Positions 17,788-28,386 of a stretch of 64,000 nt of DNA are shown here, in pieces. The notes beneath the pieces were generated by a model. The model worked only from the letters and a program-made list of their open reading frames with translations, was not told the origin of the DNA and did no database searches. The stretch is taken from assembly GCF_030159055.1 (NCBI RefSeq), contig NZ_BQXQ01000003.1:1-64000 (forward strand), written 5' to 3'. The position numbers were made by a program, and so were the translations under genes. Source of the DNA: Acidovorax sp. SUPP3334 (GTDB taxonomy: Bacteria > Pseudomonadota > Gammaproteobacteria > Burkholderiales > Burkholderiaceae_C). Position 1 is the first letter of the stretch. Each line of letters begins with the position of its first letter.

Positions 17788-18705
17788 ATGCAGAACACAC
17801 CGCACCACGACGTCATCCAGGGGCTGGCCAGCCGTCCCGCGTGCATTTCACCCAAATATTTCTACGACCAGCGCGGCTCGCAACTGTTCGAAGAAATCAC
17901 CCGGCTGCCCGAGTACTACCCCACGCGAACCGAACATGCGCTGATGCGACAGCACGGCGACGATCTGGCCCAGGCCGTGGGGCAGGGCGGCACGGTCATC
18001 GAACTGGGAGCGGGCAACTGCGAGAAGGCGCGCACGCTGTGCCGGCTCTTGCAGCCCGAGCGGTTCGTGGGCGTGGACATTTCGGCCGATTTTCTGCGCG
18101 AGGGCGTGGCCCGGCTGTGCCAAGATCTGCCTGGGCTGAAGGCCCACGCGGTGGCGGGCGACCTGACCCGCACCATCCATTTGCCGGCGGACATTCCCCG
18201 GGAGCGGCGGGTGGTGTTCTACCCGGGTTCGTCGATCGGCAATTTCGACCCCCCGCAGGCGCTGGACTTGCTCAAGCGCATGCGGGCGCTGGTGGACGAC
18301 GACGGCGCGCTGCTGATCGGCATCGACCTGCCCAAGGACGTGCAAGTGCTGCAAGCCGCCTACGACGACGCAGCGGGCGTCACGGCGGCGTTCAACCGCA
18401 ATGTGCTCACCCACATCAATCGCCTGATCGGCAGCGACTTCGAGCCCGAGGCGTGGGAGCACCGCGCGTTTTTCAACGGCGAGCAGTCGCGCATCGAAAT
18501 GCACCTGGAGGCACGCGACGGTGTCCAGGTGCGCTGGCCCGGCGGTGGCCGCGAATTCGCTGCAGGCGAGCGCATCCATACCGAAAACAGCTACAAATAC
18601 AGCCTGTCGGCTTTCCAGGAACTGCTGGCGCGCGCGGGCTTCTCGCGCGCCCACGCCTGGACCGACGACCGGGGCTGGTTCGCCGTGGTGCACGCACAGC
18701 CATGA
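17788..18705 (+). CDS. egtD: L-histidine N-alpha-methyltransferase of ergothioneine biosynthesis
   Basis: EgtD transfers three methyl groups from SAM to histidine, giving hercynine. The product has 305 residues from the ATG at 17788 (MQNTPHH), and a GTG at 17758 is an alternative. The DUF2260/EgtD core is evident: SPKYFYDQRGSQLFE near 21-35, the SAM motif ELGAGNCEK at 72-80, FVGVDIS, and the FYPGSSIGNF block near 150. Near the end NSYKYS supplies the histidine-pocket residues. It overlaps the following egtB by four bases (ATGA at 18702-18705), so translation is coupled. Together the two genes make the sulfur-containing antioxidant ergothioneine. Confidence 0.92.
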   Translation: MQNTPHHDVIQGLASRPACISPKYFYDQRGSQLFEEITRLPEYYPTRTEHALMRQHGDDLAQAVGQGGTVIELGAGNCEKARTLCRLLQPERFVGVDISADFLREGVARLCQDLPGLKAHAVAGDLTRTIHLPADIPRERRVVFYPGSSIGNFDPPQALDLLKRMRALVDDDGALLIGIDLPKDVQVLQAAYDDAAGVTAAFNRNVLTHINRLIGSDFEPEAWEHRAFFNGEQSRIEMHLEARDGVQVRWPGGGREFAAGERIHTENSYKYSLSAFQELLARAGFSRAHAWTDDRGWFAVVHAQP

Positions 18706-20006
18706 ACCTCGCCACCCGCCTCTCCCACGCCGTGACGCCCGGCACGCTGGGCGCCCGCTACTCCGAAGTGCGCCGCGCTTCCATGGCGCTGGCCCTGCCG
18801 CTGTCCGACGAAGACTGCTGTGCGCAGTCCATGCCCGATGCCAGCCCCGTGAAATGGCACCTCGCGCACACCACCTGGTTCTTCGAGACCTTCATCCTGG
18901 AGCCGAACGAGCCCGGCTTCGCTCCGTTCCATCCGGCCTTCCGGGTGATCTTCAATTCGTACTACAACGGCGTGGGCGACAAGCACCCCCGGCCGCAGCG
19001 TGGCCTGCTCACCCGCCCGGCGCTGCCGCAGGTGCTCGCCTACCGCGCCGACGTGGATGCCCGCATGGCACGCCTCATGGCCGACCGGCCGGACGATGCC
19101 GCGCTGGCTTCCCTGGTCGAGCTCGGGCTGCAGCACGAGCAGCAGCACCAGGAGCTGATCCTCACCGACGTCAAACACCTGCTGTCGTGCAGCCCGCTGT
19201 GGCCCGCCTACCGCTTGCCCGGCCATGCCGCGGCGCAGCCCGCGCAGTCGCCCACGGGCGGCACGCCGCTGGCATGGCATGCCTTCAACGGCGGGGTGTG
19301 CGAGATCGGGAACCCCGGCAGCGACGGCTTCGCGTTCGATAACGAGAGCCCGCGCCACCGGGTGTACGTGCAACCGTTCGAGCTGGCCTCGCGTCCCGTC
19401 ACCACGGCGGAATACCTCGCTTTCGTGGAGGACGGCGGTTACCGCGATCCCGCCCACTGGCTGGCCGAGGGCTGGGACTGGTGCCGGGCGCAGGCGCTGG
19501 AGCACCCCATCTATTGGCGGCGCCAAGGCTCGGCGTGGCATGAGTTCACGCTGGCAGGACCGCGGCCGCTGCAGCCCCACGCCCCTGCGGTGCACCTGTC
19601 GTACTACGAGGCCGATGCCTACGCCCGCTGGGCCGGGGCGCGCCTGCCGACCGAAGCCGAATGGGAAGTGGCCGCCACGTTGCAGGGCGCAGACCCGTCC
19701 AGCGGACACTTCGCCGACAGCGGTGCGCTGCACCCCCGGCCCGCGTCCGATGCCGGGCGGGGCCTGGCCCAGTTGTTCGGCGATGTCTGGGAATGGACGC
19801 AGTCCAGCTACGCGGCCTACCCCGGGTTCCATGTGGCCGAGGGTGCCGTGGGTGAATACAACGGCAAGTTCATGGTCAACCAGTACGTGCTGCGCGGTGG
19901 ATCGTGCGCCACGCCGCCGGGGCACGTCCGGGCGACCTACCGCAACTTCTTTCCGGCCACGGCGCGTTGGCAGTTTTCGGGCCTGCGCCTGGCGCGCGAC
20001 CTTTGA
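18702..20006 (+). CDS. egtB: Iron(II)-dependent sulfoxide synthase of ergothioneine biosynthesis
   Basis: EgtB joins hercynine to a thiol with O2 to form a sulfoxide. The protein has 434 residues. The N-terminal DinB-type domain supplies the iron ligands, His53 in WHLAHTTWFFE and His145/His149 in HEQQH. The C-terminal formylglycine-generating-enzyme-like domain runs from about 195 to the end, with SRPVTTAEYLAF, RLPTEAEWE, FGDVWEWT and LRGGSCATPPGH. No egtA (glutamate-cysteine ligase), egtC or egtE lies nearby. Either the enzyme uses free cysteine, as some EgtB groups do, or partners are encoded elsewhere. The start overlaps the egtD stop. Confidence 0.92.
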   Translation: MNLATRLSHAVTPGTLGARYSEVRRASMALALPLSDEDCCAQSMPDASPVKWHLAHTTWFFETFILEPNEPGFAPFHPAFRVIFNSYYNGVGDKHPRPQRGLLTRPALPQVLAYRADVDARMARLMADRPDDAALASLVELGLQHEQQHQELILTDVKHLLSCSPLWPAYRLPGHAAAQPAQSPTGGTPLAWHAFNGGVCEIGNPGSDGFAFDNESPRHRVYVQPFELASRPVTTAEYLAFVEDGGYRDPAHWLAEGWDWCRAQALEHPIYWRRQGSAWHEFTLAGPRPLQPHAPAVHLSYYEADAYARWAGARLPTEAEWEVAATLQGADPSSGHFADSGALHPRPASDAGRGLAQLFGDVWEWTQSSYAAYPGFHVAEGAVGEYNGKFMVNQYVLRGGSCATPPGHVRATYRNFFPATARWQFSGLRLARDL

Positions 20007-20017
20007 TGCACGCTGAA

Positions 20018-20081
20018 TTGCTATTATTTTTATAGCTGTCAGCGCATGATTCCCTAGGGGGAGAGGCCAAAAAGACCTCAA
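20018..20081 (-). repeat. Dispersed palindromic repeat, copy 3 (type 1)
   Basis: Read on the minus strand: TGAGGTCTTTTTGGCCTC, then CTAGGGAATCATGCGCTG, then CAGCTATAAAAATAATAGC. The last part is the hairpin core. It lies in the gap between the convergent genes egtB and metY, where it may serve as a bidirectional transcript end. Confidence 0.75.
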
Positions 20082-20178
20082 ACCCTTCGGACGGCCCCCG
20101 GTGGCGTTGTCCATGGCGCCTGGCAATGCCGTGGTGGTAGCACCGACCGGCAGCACATGTCTCGCGTGCCGGCGCGCC

Positions 20179-21465
20179 TTACACCGCGTCGAGCGCCTGT
20201 GCCAAATCCGCCTGCAGGTCGTCGATGTGCTCGATGCCCACCGACAGCCGCACCATGCCTTCCGTCACGCCGGCCTTGGCCAGCTCTTCGGCATCCAATT
20301 GGCGGTGCGTGGTCGATGCGGGATGGGTGGCCAGCGAGCGTGCATCGCCGATGTTGACCAGCCGCGTGAAGAGCTGCAGCGCATCCAGGAAGCGCGCCCC
20401 GGCCGCCCGCGGATCGGCTGCGCCGTCCGTGCGAAGGCTGAACGACAGGATGCCCGATGCCCGCCCACCCAACTGGCGCTGCACCAGGGCATGGTCGGGG
20501 TGGTCCGGCAGGCCGGCATAGCGCACCCATTCCACTTTCGGATGGCTTTGCAGCGCGCGGGCGATGGCCAGCGTGTTCTCGCAGATGCGGTCCATGCGCA
20601 GCGCGAGCGTCTCGATGCCCTGCAGGATGAGGAATGCGTTCTGCGGTGCCAGGGCCGCGCCGGTGTTGCGCAGCGGCACCACGCGCGCGCGGCCGATGAA
20701 GGCCGCCTCGCCCAGCGCCTCGGTATAGACCACGCCGTGGTAGCTCACATCGGGCTCGTTCAGTCGCGGAAAGCGCGCCTTGTGCCTGGCCCAGGGGAAC
20801 TTGCCGCTGTCCACGATGGCGCCGCCCACGCTGTTGCCGTGGCCGCCCAGGTACTTGGTGAGCGAGTGCACCACGATGTCGGCGCCGTGCTCGATGGGCC
20901 GCAGCAGGTAGGGGCTGGGCACGGTGTTGTCCACGATCAGCGGCACGCCGTGGTCGTGCGCCACCTTCGCCAGCGCCGCGATGTCGGTCACGTTGCCCAG
21001 CGGGTTGCCGATGGACTCGACGAAGATCGCCTTGGTCTTGGCGTCGATCAGTTTGCCGAAGCTGGCCGGATCGCGGGCGTCGGCGAAGCGGGTGGTGATG
21101 CCTTGCTGCGGCAGCGTGTGGGCGAACAGGTTGTAGGTGCCGCCGTAGAGCGTGCTGGCCGAGACGATGTTGTCGCCGGCTTCGGCGATGGTCTGGATCG
21201 CATAGGTGATCGCGGCCATGCCCGAGGCCACGGCCAGCGCGGCGATGCCGCCTTCGAGTGCCGCGACGCGCTTTTCCAGCACGTCGTTCGTCGGATTCAT
21301 GATGCGCGTGTAGATGTTGCCCTGCACCTTCAGGTCGAACAGGTCGGCGCCATGCTGGGCACTGTCGAAGGCGTAGGCGACCGTCTGGTAGATGGGCACG
21401 GCCACGGCCTTGGTGGTGGGGTCGGGCGACTGCCCGGCATGGACGGCGAGGGTTTCGATCCGCAT
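20179..21465 (-). CDS. metY: O-acetylhomoserine sulfhydrylase (aminocarboxypropyltransferase)
   Basis: This PLP enzyme makes homocysteine (or methionine from methanethiol) from O-acetylhomoserine and sulfide. It has 428 residues from the ATG at 21465 ([11 protein letters not shown]). The PLP lysine lies in [12 protein letters not shown] near residue 205. The glycine-rich SGMAAI block (~83), [13 protein letters not shown] (~53) and the SVGIEH C-terminal block are typical of the Cys/Met PLP family, MetY branch. The length fits MetY (about 425-440) better than MetB or MetC (about 380-400). It connects the sulfide produced by the cys genes elsewhere in this window with methionine synthesis. The ribosome site is only moderate (AGAAAGAGA). 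Confidence 0.9.
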   Translation of the reverse strand: MRIETLAVHAGQSPDPTTKAVAVPIYQTVAYAFDSAQHGADLFDLKVQGNIYTRIMNPTNDVLEKRVAALEGGIAALAVASGMAAITYAIQTIAEAGDNIVSASTLYGGTYNLFAHTLPQQGITTRFADARDPASFGKLIDAKTKAIFVESIGNPLGNVTDIAALAKVAHDHGVPLIVDNTVPSPYLLRPIEHGADIVVHSLTKYLGGHGNSVGGAIVDSGKFPWARHKARFPRLNEPDVSYHGVVYTEALGEAAFIGRARVVPLRNTGAALAPQNAFLILQGIETLALRMDRICENTLAIARALQSHPKVEWVRYAGLPDHPDHALVQRQLGGRASGILSFSLRTDGAADPRAAGARFLDALQLFTRLVNIGDARSLATHPASTTHRQLDAEELAKAGVTEGMVRLSVGIEHIDDLQADLAQALDAV

Positions 21466-21738
21466 GGTCTGTCTCTTTCTGGGTGACGGGAACAAGGTGC
21501 GTCGGATACAGGCGTGGCCTGCCCAACGCGGTGCGGGCCATTCTTGCACCGCACGCCCGGCGTCCGAACGACGCATTGGCTGTGTGCTTATGCGCGCACC
21601 GTCGCCGGGGCGCTGGCGCTGGGCTCCGGGCAAGGCCGGGCCTGCGACCGGCCGGGCCCGCGGTTGTCTCGTTCTCTCGTTCGGTCGTTCTCGCGCGCCG
21701 TGGCCGTGCGCTCGCCGGCCGGCCATCTCATCTGTGCT

Positions 21739-23751
21739 TTATGCGGTGGTGGCTTTGCCCGCAGCCGGGCGCGTGCGATAGAACTGCATGGGCACGGCCT
21801 GCATGTCCTTGGCGTGCTGGTTGATCACCGACTTCTTCATCTTGCCGACCACGTGCATCTCGCACGGCTTGCAGTCGAAGCGCAGGGTGAGCTTTTCCTT
21901 GCCGTTGATGAGCTGCAGCGGCTCGGCCTTGATCGTGCCCTTCACGCCGATCACGCCCTTGGCCTGCTTGGGGCACAGGCTCATCGAAAAGCGCACGCAG
22001 TGCTTGGTGATCATCAGGCTGACTTCGCCTTCCTCTTCCTTCGACTCGTAGGCCGCGTCGATCACCTTCACGCCGTGCTTCATGTAGAAGTCGTGCGCCT
22101 TCTGGTTGAACACATTGGCCAGGTACGTGAGCGTGTCTTCGGGGAAGGGCGCCGGCGGCTGCACCGGCTCGGCGCGCGGCAGGCGCACCAGACCGGCGGC
22201 ACGGGCGGATTCGAGCGCGGCCACCGCGTCGCGGCGCAGCGGGTTCAAGGCGGAGGCCGGAATGAACCAGGGCTGAGAGAGGCTCACAGCGATGTCGTGC
22301 ACGGAGAACACCGTGGCGCCGAAGCGGCCCAGCTGCTCGCGCAGGGTGGCCTCGGCCTGGGGCCCGTCGGTGGCGGGCTGGTGCGGGTGCACGATGGCCG
22401 CGCTGCCGACGAAGCCGTCCTCGTCGGTCAGCGTGAGATCGAAGCCATCGGGCGTTTCGGACAGTTGCGCCCACAGGCCGATGCGCCGGTCGCTCGACTT
22501 CTTGTCGAGCGTGCGCACCCAGTCCATGTCGCGGTTGCGGTTGATCTCCAGGCCACGGCGCAGGTCCTTGAACCCGGCGATGGGGTCTTTGGGAAACACG
22601 CGCCACAGGCCCTTCCTGGCGTTGACGGCCTCGGCGCGGTTGATCTGCAGGCCGACCAGTTCCTTTTGCAGGTCGTAGTAGCACAGGCCGTCGCCGTTGT
22701 GCAGCACGGTGTCGGGGCTGGACAGTTCGAGTTCGGCGAAGTTCTCGCCCACCTTGGTCACCCAGCCGATGGCACGGCCGGGCGTCTTGGGCGTGTCGAA
22801 CGCGCCGATGTCGTCCTTGCGGCCATTGACGAAATAGTCGGTGAACTCGCGGTTGAAGTTCTGGTCCGGATCGGGCGTGAAGGTGAAGGTCGTGCGGCCC
22901 GACGATGACCGCGCCAGCGGCTCGGCCGAGAACTCGCGCTGCTCGATGATCTCGTCCAGCAGCTTGCGGTAGTGCGCCGTGATGTTCTTCACGTAGCCCA
23001 TGTCCTTGTAGCGGCCTTCGATCTTGAAGCTGCGCACGCCGGCGTCGATGAGCGCGGCCAGGTTGTCGCTCTGGTTGTTGTCCTTCATCGACAGCACGTG
23101 CTTTTCGTGGGCGATGATGCGGCCGCTGCTGTCCAGCACTTCGTAGGGCAGGCGGCAGGCCTGGTTGCAATCGCCCCGGTTGGCGCTGCGGCCGGTGTGC
23201 GCATGGGTGATGTAGCACTGGCCCGAATACGCCACGCACAGCGCGCCGTGCACGAAAAATTCGATGGTGGTGCGTGCCGGGCCGGTGGCGGCGCGCACTG
23301 CGGCGATCTCCTGCAGGTCGAGTTCGCGCGCCAGCACGATCTGCGACAGCCCCGCGTCCTGCAGGAAGCGGGCTTTCTCGGGCGTGCGGATGTCGGTCTG
23401 GGTGCTGGCGTGCAACTGGATGGGCGGCAGGTCCAGCTCCAGCAAGCCCATGTCCTGGATGATGAGCGCGTCGGCCCCGGCGTTGTACACCTGCCAGGCC
23501 ATTTGCCGGGCGCCTTCCAGTTCATCGTCGCGCAAGATCGTGTTGAGCGTGATGAAGATGCGGCTGTGAAAGCGGTGGGCGTGGTGGATCAGGCGCTCCA
23601 GGTCGCGCAGATCGTTGCCTGCGCCGGCCCGGGCACCGAAGGCCGGGCCGCCGATATACACGGCGTCGGCCCCGTGGTTGATGGCTTCGATGCCGATGTC
23701 GGCGTCGCGGGCCGGGGAAAGCAGTTCGATCTGGTGGGGCAGCAGGGACAT
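21739..23751 (-). CDS. rlhA: U32-family protein with DUF3656 domain, RlhA-like (23S rRNA hydroxylation)
   Basis: The 670-residue length and order match E. coli RlhA (formerly YdcP), required for 5-hydroxycytidine at 23S rRNA C2501, rather than the shorter TrhP/YegQ. The U32 barrel begins IELLSPARDADIGIEAINHGADAVYIGG. Conserved segments include HASTQTDI, FVHGALCVAYSGQCY and the cysteine cluster RGDCNQACR. A central DUF3656 region and a C-terminal MITKHCVRFSMSLCPK ... RFDCKPCEM supply further cysteines that could ligate an Fe-S cluster. Single gene, divergent from the ABC binding protein. The symbol is assigned by architecture and is less certain than the family. Confidence 0.8.
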   Translation of the reverse strand: MSLLPHQIELLSPARDADIGIEAINHGADAVYIGGPAFGARAGAGNDLRDLERLIHHAHRFHSRIFITLNTILRDDELEGARQMAWQVYNAGADALIIQDMGLLELDLPPIQLHASTQTDIRTPEKARFLQDAGLSQIVLARELDLQEIAAVRAATGPARTTIEFFVHGALCVAYSGQCYITHAHTGRSANRGDCNQACRLPYEVLDSSGRIIAHEKHVLSMKDNNQSDNLAALIDAGVRSFKIEGRYKDMGYVKNITAHYRKLLDEIIEQREFSAEPLARSSSGRTTFTFTPDPDQNFNREFTDYFVNGRKDDIGAFDTPKTPGRAIGWVTKVGENFAELELSSPDTVLHNGDGLCYYDLQKELVGLQINRAEAVNARKGLWRVFPKDPIAGFKDLRRGLEINRNRDMDWVRTLDKKSSDRRIGLWAQLSETPDGFDLTLTDEDGFVGSAAIVHPHQPATDGPQAEATLREQLGRFGATVFSVHDIAVSLSQPWFIPASALNPLRRDAVAALESARAAGLVRLPRAEPVQPPAPFPEDTLTYLANVFNQKAHDFYMKHGVKVIDAAYESKEEEGEVSLMITKHCVRFSMSLCPKQAKGVIGVKGTIKAEPLQLINGKEKLTLRFDCKPCEMHVVGKMKKSVINQHAKDMQAVPMQFYRTRPAAGKATTA

Positions 23752-23839
23752 GGGGCGCGATTATCCCAGCGGGCGCTGCCGGTGCCTACCCGCCCAGGGC
23801 TGGGCAGCCCGGCATTAGCACCGCGAATGCCCCGCAATC

Positions 23840-23856
23840 TGCACTGCATTGGTGCG
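23840..23856 (+). promoter_or_regulatory. NtrC-like binding site upstream of the ABC binding protein gene
   Basis: TGCACTGCATTGGTGCG matches the NtrC dyad (TGCAC-N7-GTGCA) at all but the last base and resembles the sites in front of enterobacterial glnA. It lies ~90 bp before the translated frame. I could not identify a matching sigma-54 -24/-12 element with confidence. Nitrogen-starvation control of amino-acid uptake is plausible. Confidence 0.5.
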
Positions 23857-23904
23857 GTTTATCCCGAAATCGGTGCGCGGCGCGGCTAGCATACGCACGC
23901 CTTG

Positions 23905-23926
23905 CCGCCGGCCCTGGCGGTTTTTT
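23905..23926 (+). terminator. Terminator-like hairpin just before the ABC binding protein start
   Basis: CCGCC (23905-23909), a 6-base loop, GGCGG (23916-23920) and six T residues. It has intrinsic-terminator form but lies immediately upstream of the start codon. It could attenuate the gene or simply be coincidental GC-rich pairing. Confidence 0.35.
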
Positions 23927-23936
23927 GACAAAAAGG

Positions 23937-25106
23937 ATGGAGACTTTGACCGTGCCGAATGCTTCCCGACTGTGTTTTTCCCTGCGCGCCACCGCGCTGG
24001 CCTGTGTGGCCTTTGCCGCCTCTGGTGCCGCCATGGCCCAGGATGTGCAGACCGTCAAGATCGGCCATGTCGGCCCCCTTTCGGGCGGCATCGCCCACAT
24101 CGGCAAGGACACCGAAAACGGTGTGCGCATGGCGGTGGACGACCTCAACGGCCGGAACCTGGTCATCGGTGGCAAGAAGATCCGCTTCGAACTGGCCGCC
24201 GAAGACGATGCCGGCGACCCGCGCCAGGCGACGGGCGTGGCCCAGAAGCTGTGCGACCTGAAGGTGGCGGGCGTGGTCGGCCACCTTCAGTCGGGCACGT
24301 CGATTCCCGCGTCCTCCATCTATGACAAGTGCGATCTGCCGCACATCACGGCAGCCGCCACCAATCCGGATCTGACCAAGCCCGGCTACAAGACCACCTT
24401 CCGCCTGATCGCCAACGACAGCGCACTGGGCGCGGCGCTGGCGCTGTATGCGGCGGACCACCTCAAGCTCAAGACCGTGGCGATCATCGACGACCGCACG
24501 GCCTACGGCCAGGGCGTGGCGGCGGTGTTCAAGGCCACGGCGCTGCAAAAGGGCCTGACGGTGGTGTCCGAGGAGTTCACCAACGACAAGGCCACGGACT
24601 TCATGGCCATCCTCACCTCCATCAAATCCAAGAAGCCGGACGGCATCTTCTACGGCGGCCTCGATGCCCAGGCCGGCCCCATGCTGCGCCAGATGGAGCA
24701 GCTGGGCCTGGGATCGGTGAAGTATTTCGGCGGCGACGCGCTGTGCACCGAGAAGCTGCCCGACCTGTCGTCCAAGGCGGCCGTGCTGAAGAACGTGACC
24801 TGCGCCACCGGCGGTGCCTCGGTCACCAAGATGCAAGGCGGTGCCGACTGGAAGAAGCGCTACGACGCCAAGTTCCCCGGCCAGTTCCAGATCTACAGCC
24901 CGTATGCCTACGACGCGGCCATGGTGCTGGTGGACGCGATGAAGCGCGCCGACTCGGTGGACCCCAAGGCCTACACGCCGTTTCTGGCCAAGACCCAGTA
25001 CAAGGGCGTGACCGCCAACATCGCGTTCACGCCCAAGGGCGAGTTGACGGCCCCGGCCGTCACGCTGTACCACTACCCCGCGAACGCGCGGGTGGCGCTG
25101 AACTGA
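23937..25106 (+). CDS. Branched-chain amino-acid ABC transporter substrate-binding protein (LivK-like)
   Basis: This is a periplasmic binding protein of ~389 residues, a type I fold typical of Leu/Ile/Val, amide or aromatic-acid transporters. A signal peptide (hydrophobic ALACVAFAASGAAMA, cleavage before QDVQT) precedes VKIGHVGPLSGGIAHIGKD. Later blocks AEDDAGDPRQA, IDDRTAYGQGVA and FYGGLDAQAG are family hallmarks. The exact start is uncertain: ATG 23937, TTG 23946 (after GGAG) and TTG 23925 share the frame. No permease or ATPase genes lie next to it, so it is an orphan binding protein. The upstream NtrC-like site suggests nitrogen control. Confidence 0.9.
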   Translation: METLTVPNASRLCFSLRATALACVAFAASGAAMAQDVQTVKIGHVGPLSGGIAHIGKDTENGVRMAVDDLNGRNLVIGGKKIRFELAAEDDAGDPRQATGVAQKLCDLKVAGVVGHLQSGTSIPASSIYDKCDLPHITAAATNPDLTKPGYKTTFRLIANDSALGAALALYAADHLKLKTVAIIDDRTAYGQGVAAVFKATALQKGLTVVSEEFTNDKATDFMAILTSIKSKKPDGIFYGGLDAQAGPMLRQMEQLGLGSVKYFGGDALCTEKLPDLSSKAAVLKNVTCATGGASVTKMQGGADWKKRYDAKFPGQFQIYSPYAYDAAMVLVDAMKRADSVDPKAYTPFLAKTQYKGVTANIAFTPKGELTAPAVTLYHYPANARVALN

Positions 25107-25407
25107 GCCTGGCGCTGATGTCCGGGTAGCGCATTCCAGCAGCCCGGCTGCCCGGCTGCCCGGCCAGCGTGGGGGCGAACGGCGCGGCGGGTGGGTTATT
25201 CGTTACAGTGGCGGCTTCGCCCGATGCCGCCGCCGATGCCCTGCCTTTCGCGATTTTTTCTGAGGTTCCGGCCCCTGAACGGGGCCTTCGGGCGTTGGCG
25301 CTGCGCGCGGCTGTCGCCCGGGCCGGCGATGGCGGCGCGGCGGGCTCGATCAACGTCCGGCACGGCGCGATGCCGCTGCCGCTCGCGCAACACACGGAGA
25401 ACTGACC

Positions 25408-25659
25408 ATGCGCATGGGATTCGGATTGGTGGGCCTGCTGGTGGCCCTGGCGATCGTCGCGGTGCTGGTGAAAAGGCAGATGGGCGCCACCCGGGTTGCG
25501 GTGCCGGTGGTTTCGGTGCCGGGCGCGCAGCCGCCGGCCAGCAGCGCCTCGGCCACGACGGTGCGCGAACAAAGCCAGCAGGTGCAGCAACAGGTCAAGC
25601 AGCAGGTCGAGGCCCTCATGCAGCAGGCCCGGCCCATGCCGGAAGACGAATCCAAGTGA
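25408..25659 (+). CDS. Small membrane-anchored hypothetical protein
   Basis: The product has 83 residues and starts with an ATG after GGAGA. One N-terminal transmembrane helix (GFGLVGLLVALAIVAVLV, residues 4-21) is followed by a basic KRQ, a Pro/Ala/Ser linker, and a Gln-rich amphipathic stretch (REQSQQVQQQVKQQVEAL, residues 53-70) that could form a short coiled coil. The cytoplasmic or periplasmic side cannot be decided. I recognise no family. Codon use matches the neighbours. It precedes the TadA fusion by 55 bp and may share its transcript. Confidence 0.65.
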   Translation: MRMGFGLVGLLVALAIVAVLVKRQMGATRVAVPVVSVPGAQPPASSASATTVREQSQQVQQQVKQQVEALMQQARPMPEDESK

Positions 25660-25673
25660 AATCGGCCTCCCGC

Positions 25674-27118
<1,445 letters not shown>

Positions 27119-27183
27119 CGCGCCGGCATGGCTCCGGCGCACACACCGCATCCACCGGAGCGGGCCCGCGCGGCCTGAATGCC

Positions 27184-28167
27184 TTGTCCCTTGCTTCCCA
27201 CGACGACCATGCCCATTGCGGCCATGACCACGGTCCCCGGCACATCTACATCTATTCGCCCTCCGGGGCCGTGCGCGACAAGGCGGCCTTCAAGCGCGGC
27301 GTGGCCCGCCTCAAAGCCATGGGCCATGAGGTCGAGGTGGATGCCGATGCCCTTGCCGTCCACACGCGGTTCGCCGGCGACGACGCCACCCGGCTCGCCG
27401 CCATCCACCGCGCGGCCGCCAGCGGCGCCGACCTGGCGCTGATCTCGCGCGGGGGCTACGGCCTCACCCGCATCCTGCCGGGCATCCGCTACAAGGCGGT
27501 GGCCAAGGCGGTGGCGGGCGGCACCCGCTTCGTGGGCGTGAGCGATTTCACGGCGTTCCAGAATGCACTGCTGGCCAAGACCGGCGCCATCACCTGGGCA
27601 GGCCCTTCGCTGGTGGGCGACCTGGGCACCCAGGGCGAGCCCGACGACATCATGCTGGCCTGCCTGGACGACCTGCTCACCGGCCACGGCGAGGGCAGCG
27701 GCTGGCGCATGAACGCCGAAAAGCCCAATGCCGCCGGCCAGCCTGCCGTGCGCGATATCTACGTCAAAAGCGCTCAATTGTGGGGCGGCAACCTGGCGGT
27801 GCTCGGCTCGCTGGTGGGCACGCCTTACCTGCCCGCGGTGCGCGGCGGCATTCTGTTCATCGAAGACGTGAGCGAGCACCCCTACCGCGTGGAGCGTCTG
27901 CTCACCCAATTGCTGCACGCCGGTGTGCTGGCGCAGCAAAAGGCCGTGATCCTGGGCCAGTTCACCGAGTACCGGCTGGCGCCGCACGACAAGGGCTTCA
28001 AGCTGCAGAGCGTGGTGGACTGGCTGCGCACGCAGATCAAGGCGCCCGTGCTCACCAATCTGCCTTATGGACACGTGGCCACCAAGGTGCTGCTGCCCGT
28101 GGGGGCGTCGGTGTCGCTGTCGGTGGAAGGGCGGGATGCGCTGTTGTACTGGGGACACACCCACTGA
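27184..28167 (+). CDS. ldcA: LD-carboxypeptidase (peptidase family S66)
   Basis: The enzyme removes the terminal D-Ala from murein tetrapeptides during cell-wall recycling in the cytoplasm. The product has ~327 residues. Family blocks are RHIYIYSPSGAVRDKAAFKR, ALISRGGYGLTRILPGI, the nucleophile-containing GVSDFTAF, and ILFIEDVSEHPYRVERLL. No ATG lies before the conserved region. A TTG at 27184 gives an N-terminus rich in histidine (SHDDHAHCGHDHGPRH), unusual for the family. A GTG within AVRDKAAF would cut into the conserved fold. It follows the TadA fusion by 65 bp on the same strand. The His-rich start may be real or may be read-in from a wrong start. Confidence 0.88.
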   Translation: MSLASHDDHAHCGHDHGPRHIYIYSPSGAVRDKAAFKRGVARLKAMGHEVEVDADALAVHTRFAGDDATRLAAIHRAAASGADLALISRGGYGLTRILPGIRYKAVAKAVAGGTRFVGVSDFTAFQNALLAKTGAITWAGPSLVGDLGTQGEPDDIMLACLDDLLTGHGEGSGWRMNAEKPNAAGQPAVRDIYVKSAQLWGGNLAVLGSLVGTPYLPAVRGGILFIEDVSEHPYRVERLLTQLLHAGVLAQQKAVILGQFTEYRLAPHDKGFKLQSVVDWLRTQIKAPVLTNLPYGHVATKVLLPVGASVSLSVEGRDALLYWGHTH

Positions 28168-28386
28168 CAAGGCGCTGGCACCACGGCGGTGCCCCGGCGG
28201 TGCCGCGCGCTGCACGGCGGCGATGTCGGCCCCATAATTTGCATTCCGTTTCCATTCTTTCTTTCACGTGCCTGCTCCTCTCGCGTGCTTGCACGCTTTA
28301 TCGACCCTTTCCTGCCCCTGCGCTCTCAACCATCGCCGCGTGATGGCGGCTAGGGCTGCGCCCGGCATGGGCCCGGAGGTGGCGCC

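Noticed and set aside
23925-23930. A perfect TTGACA as a -35 element before the ABC binding protein
   Set aside because: It overlaps the start region, and no -10 hexamer follows at 16-18 bp. It is likely part of the coding frame or chance.
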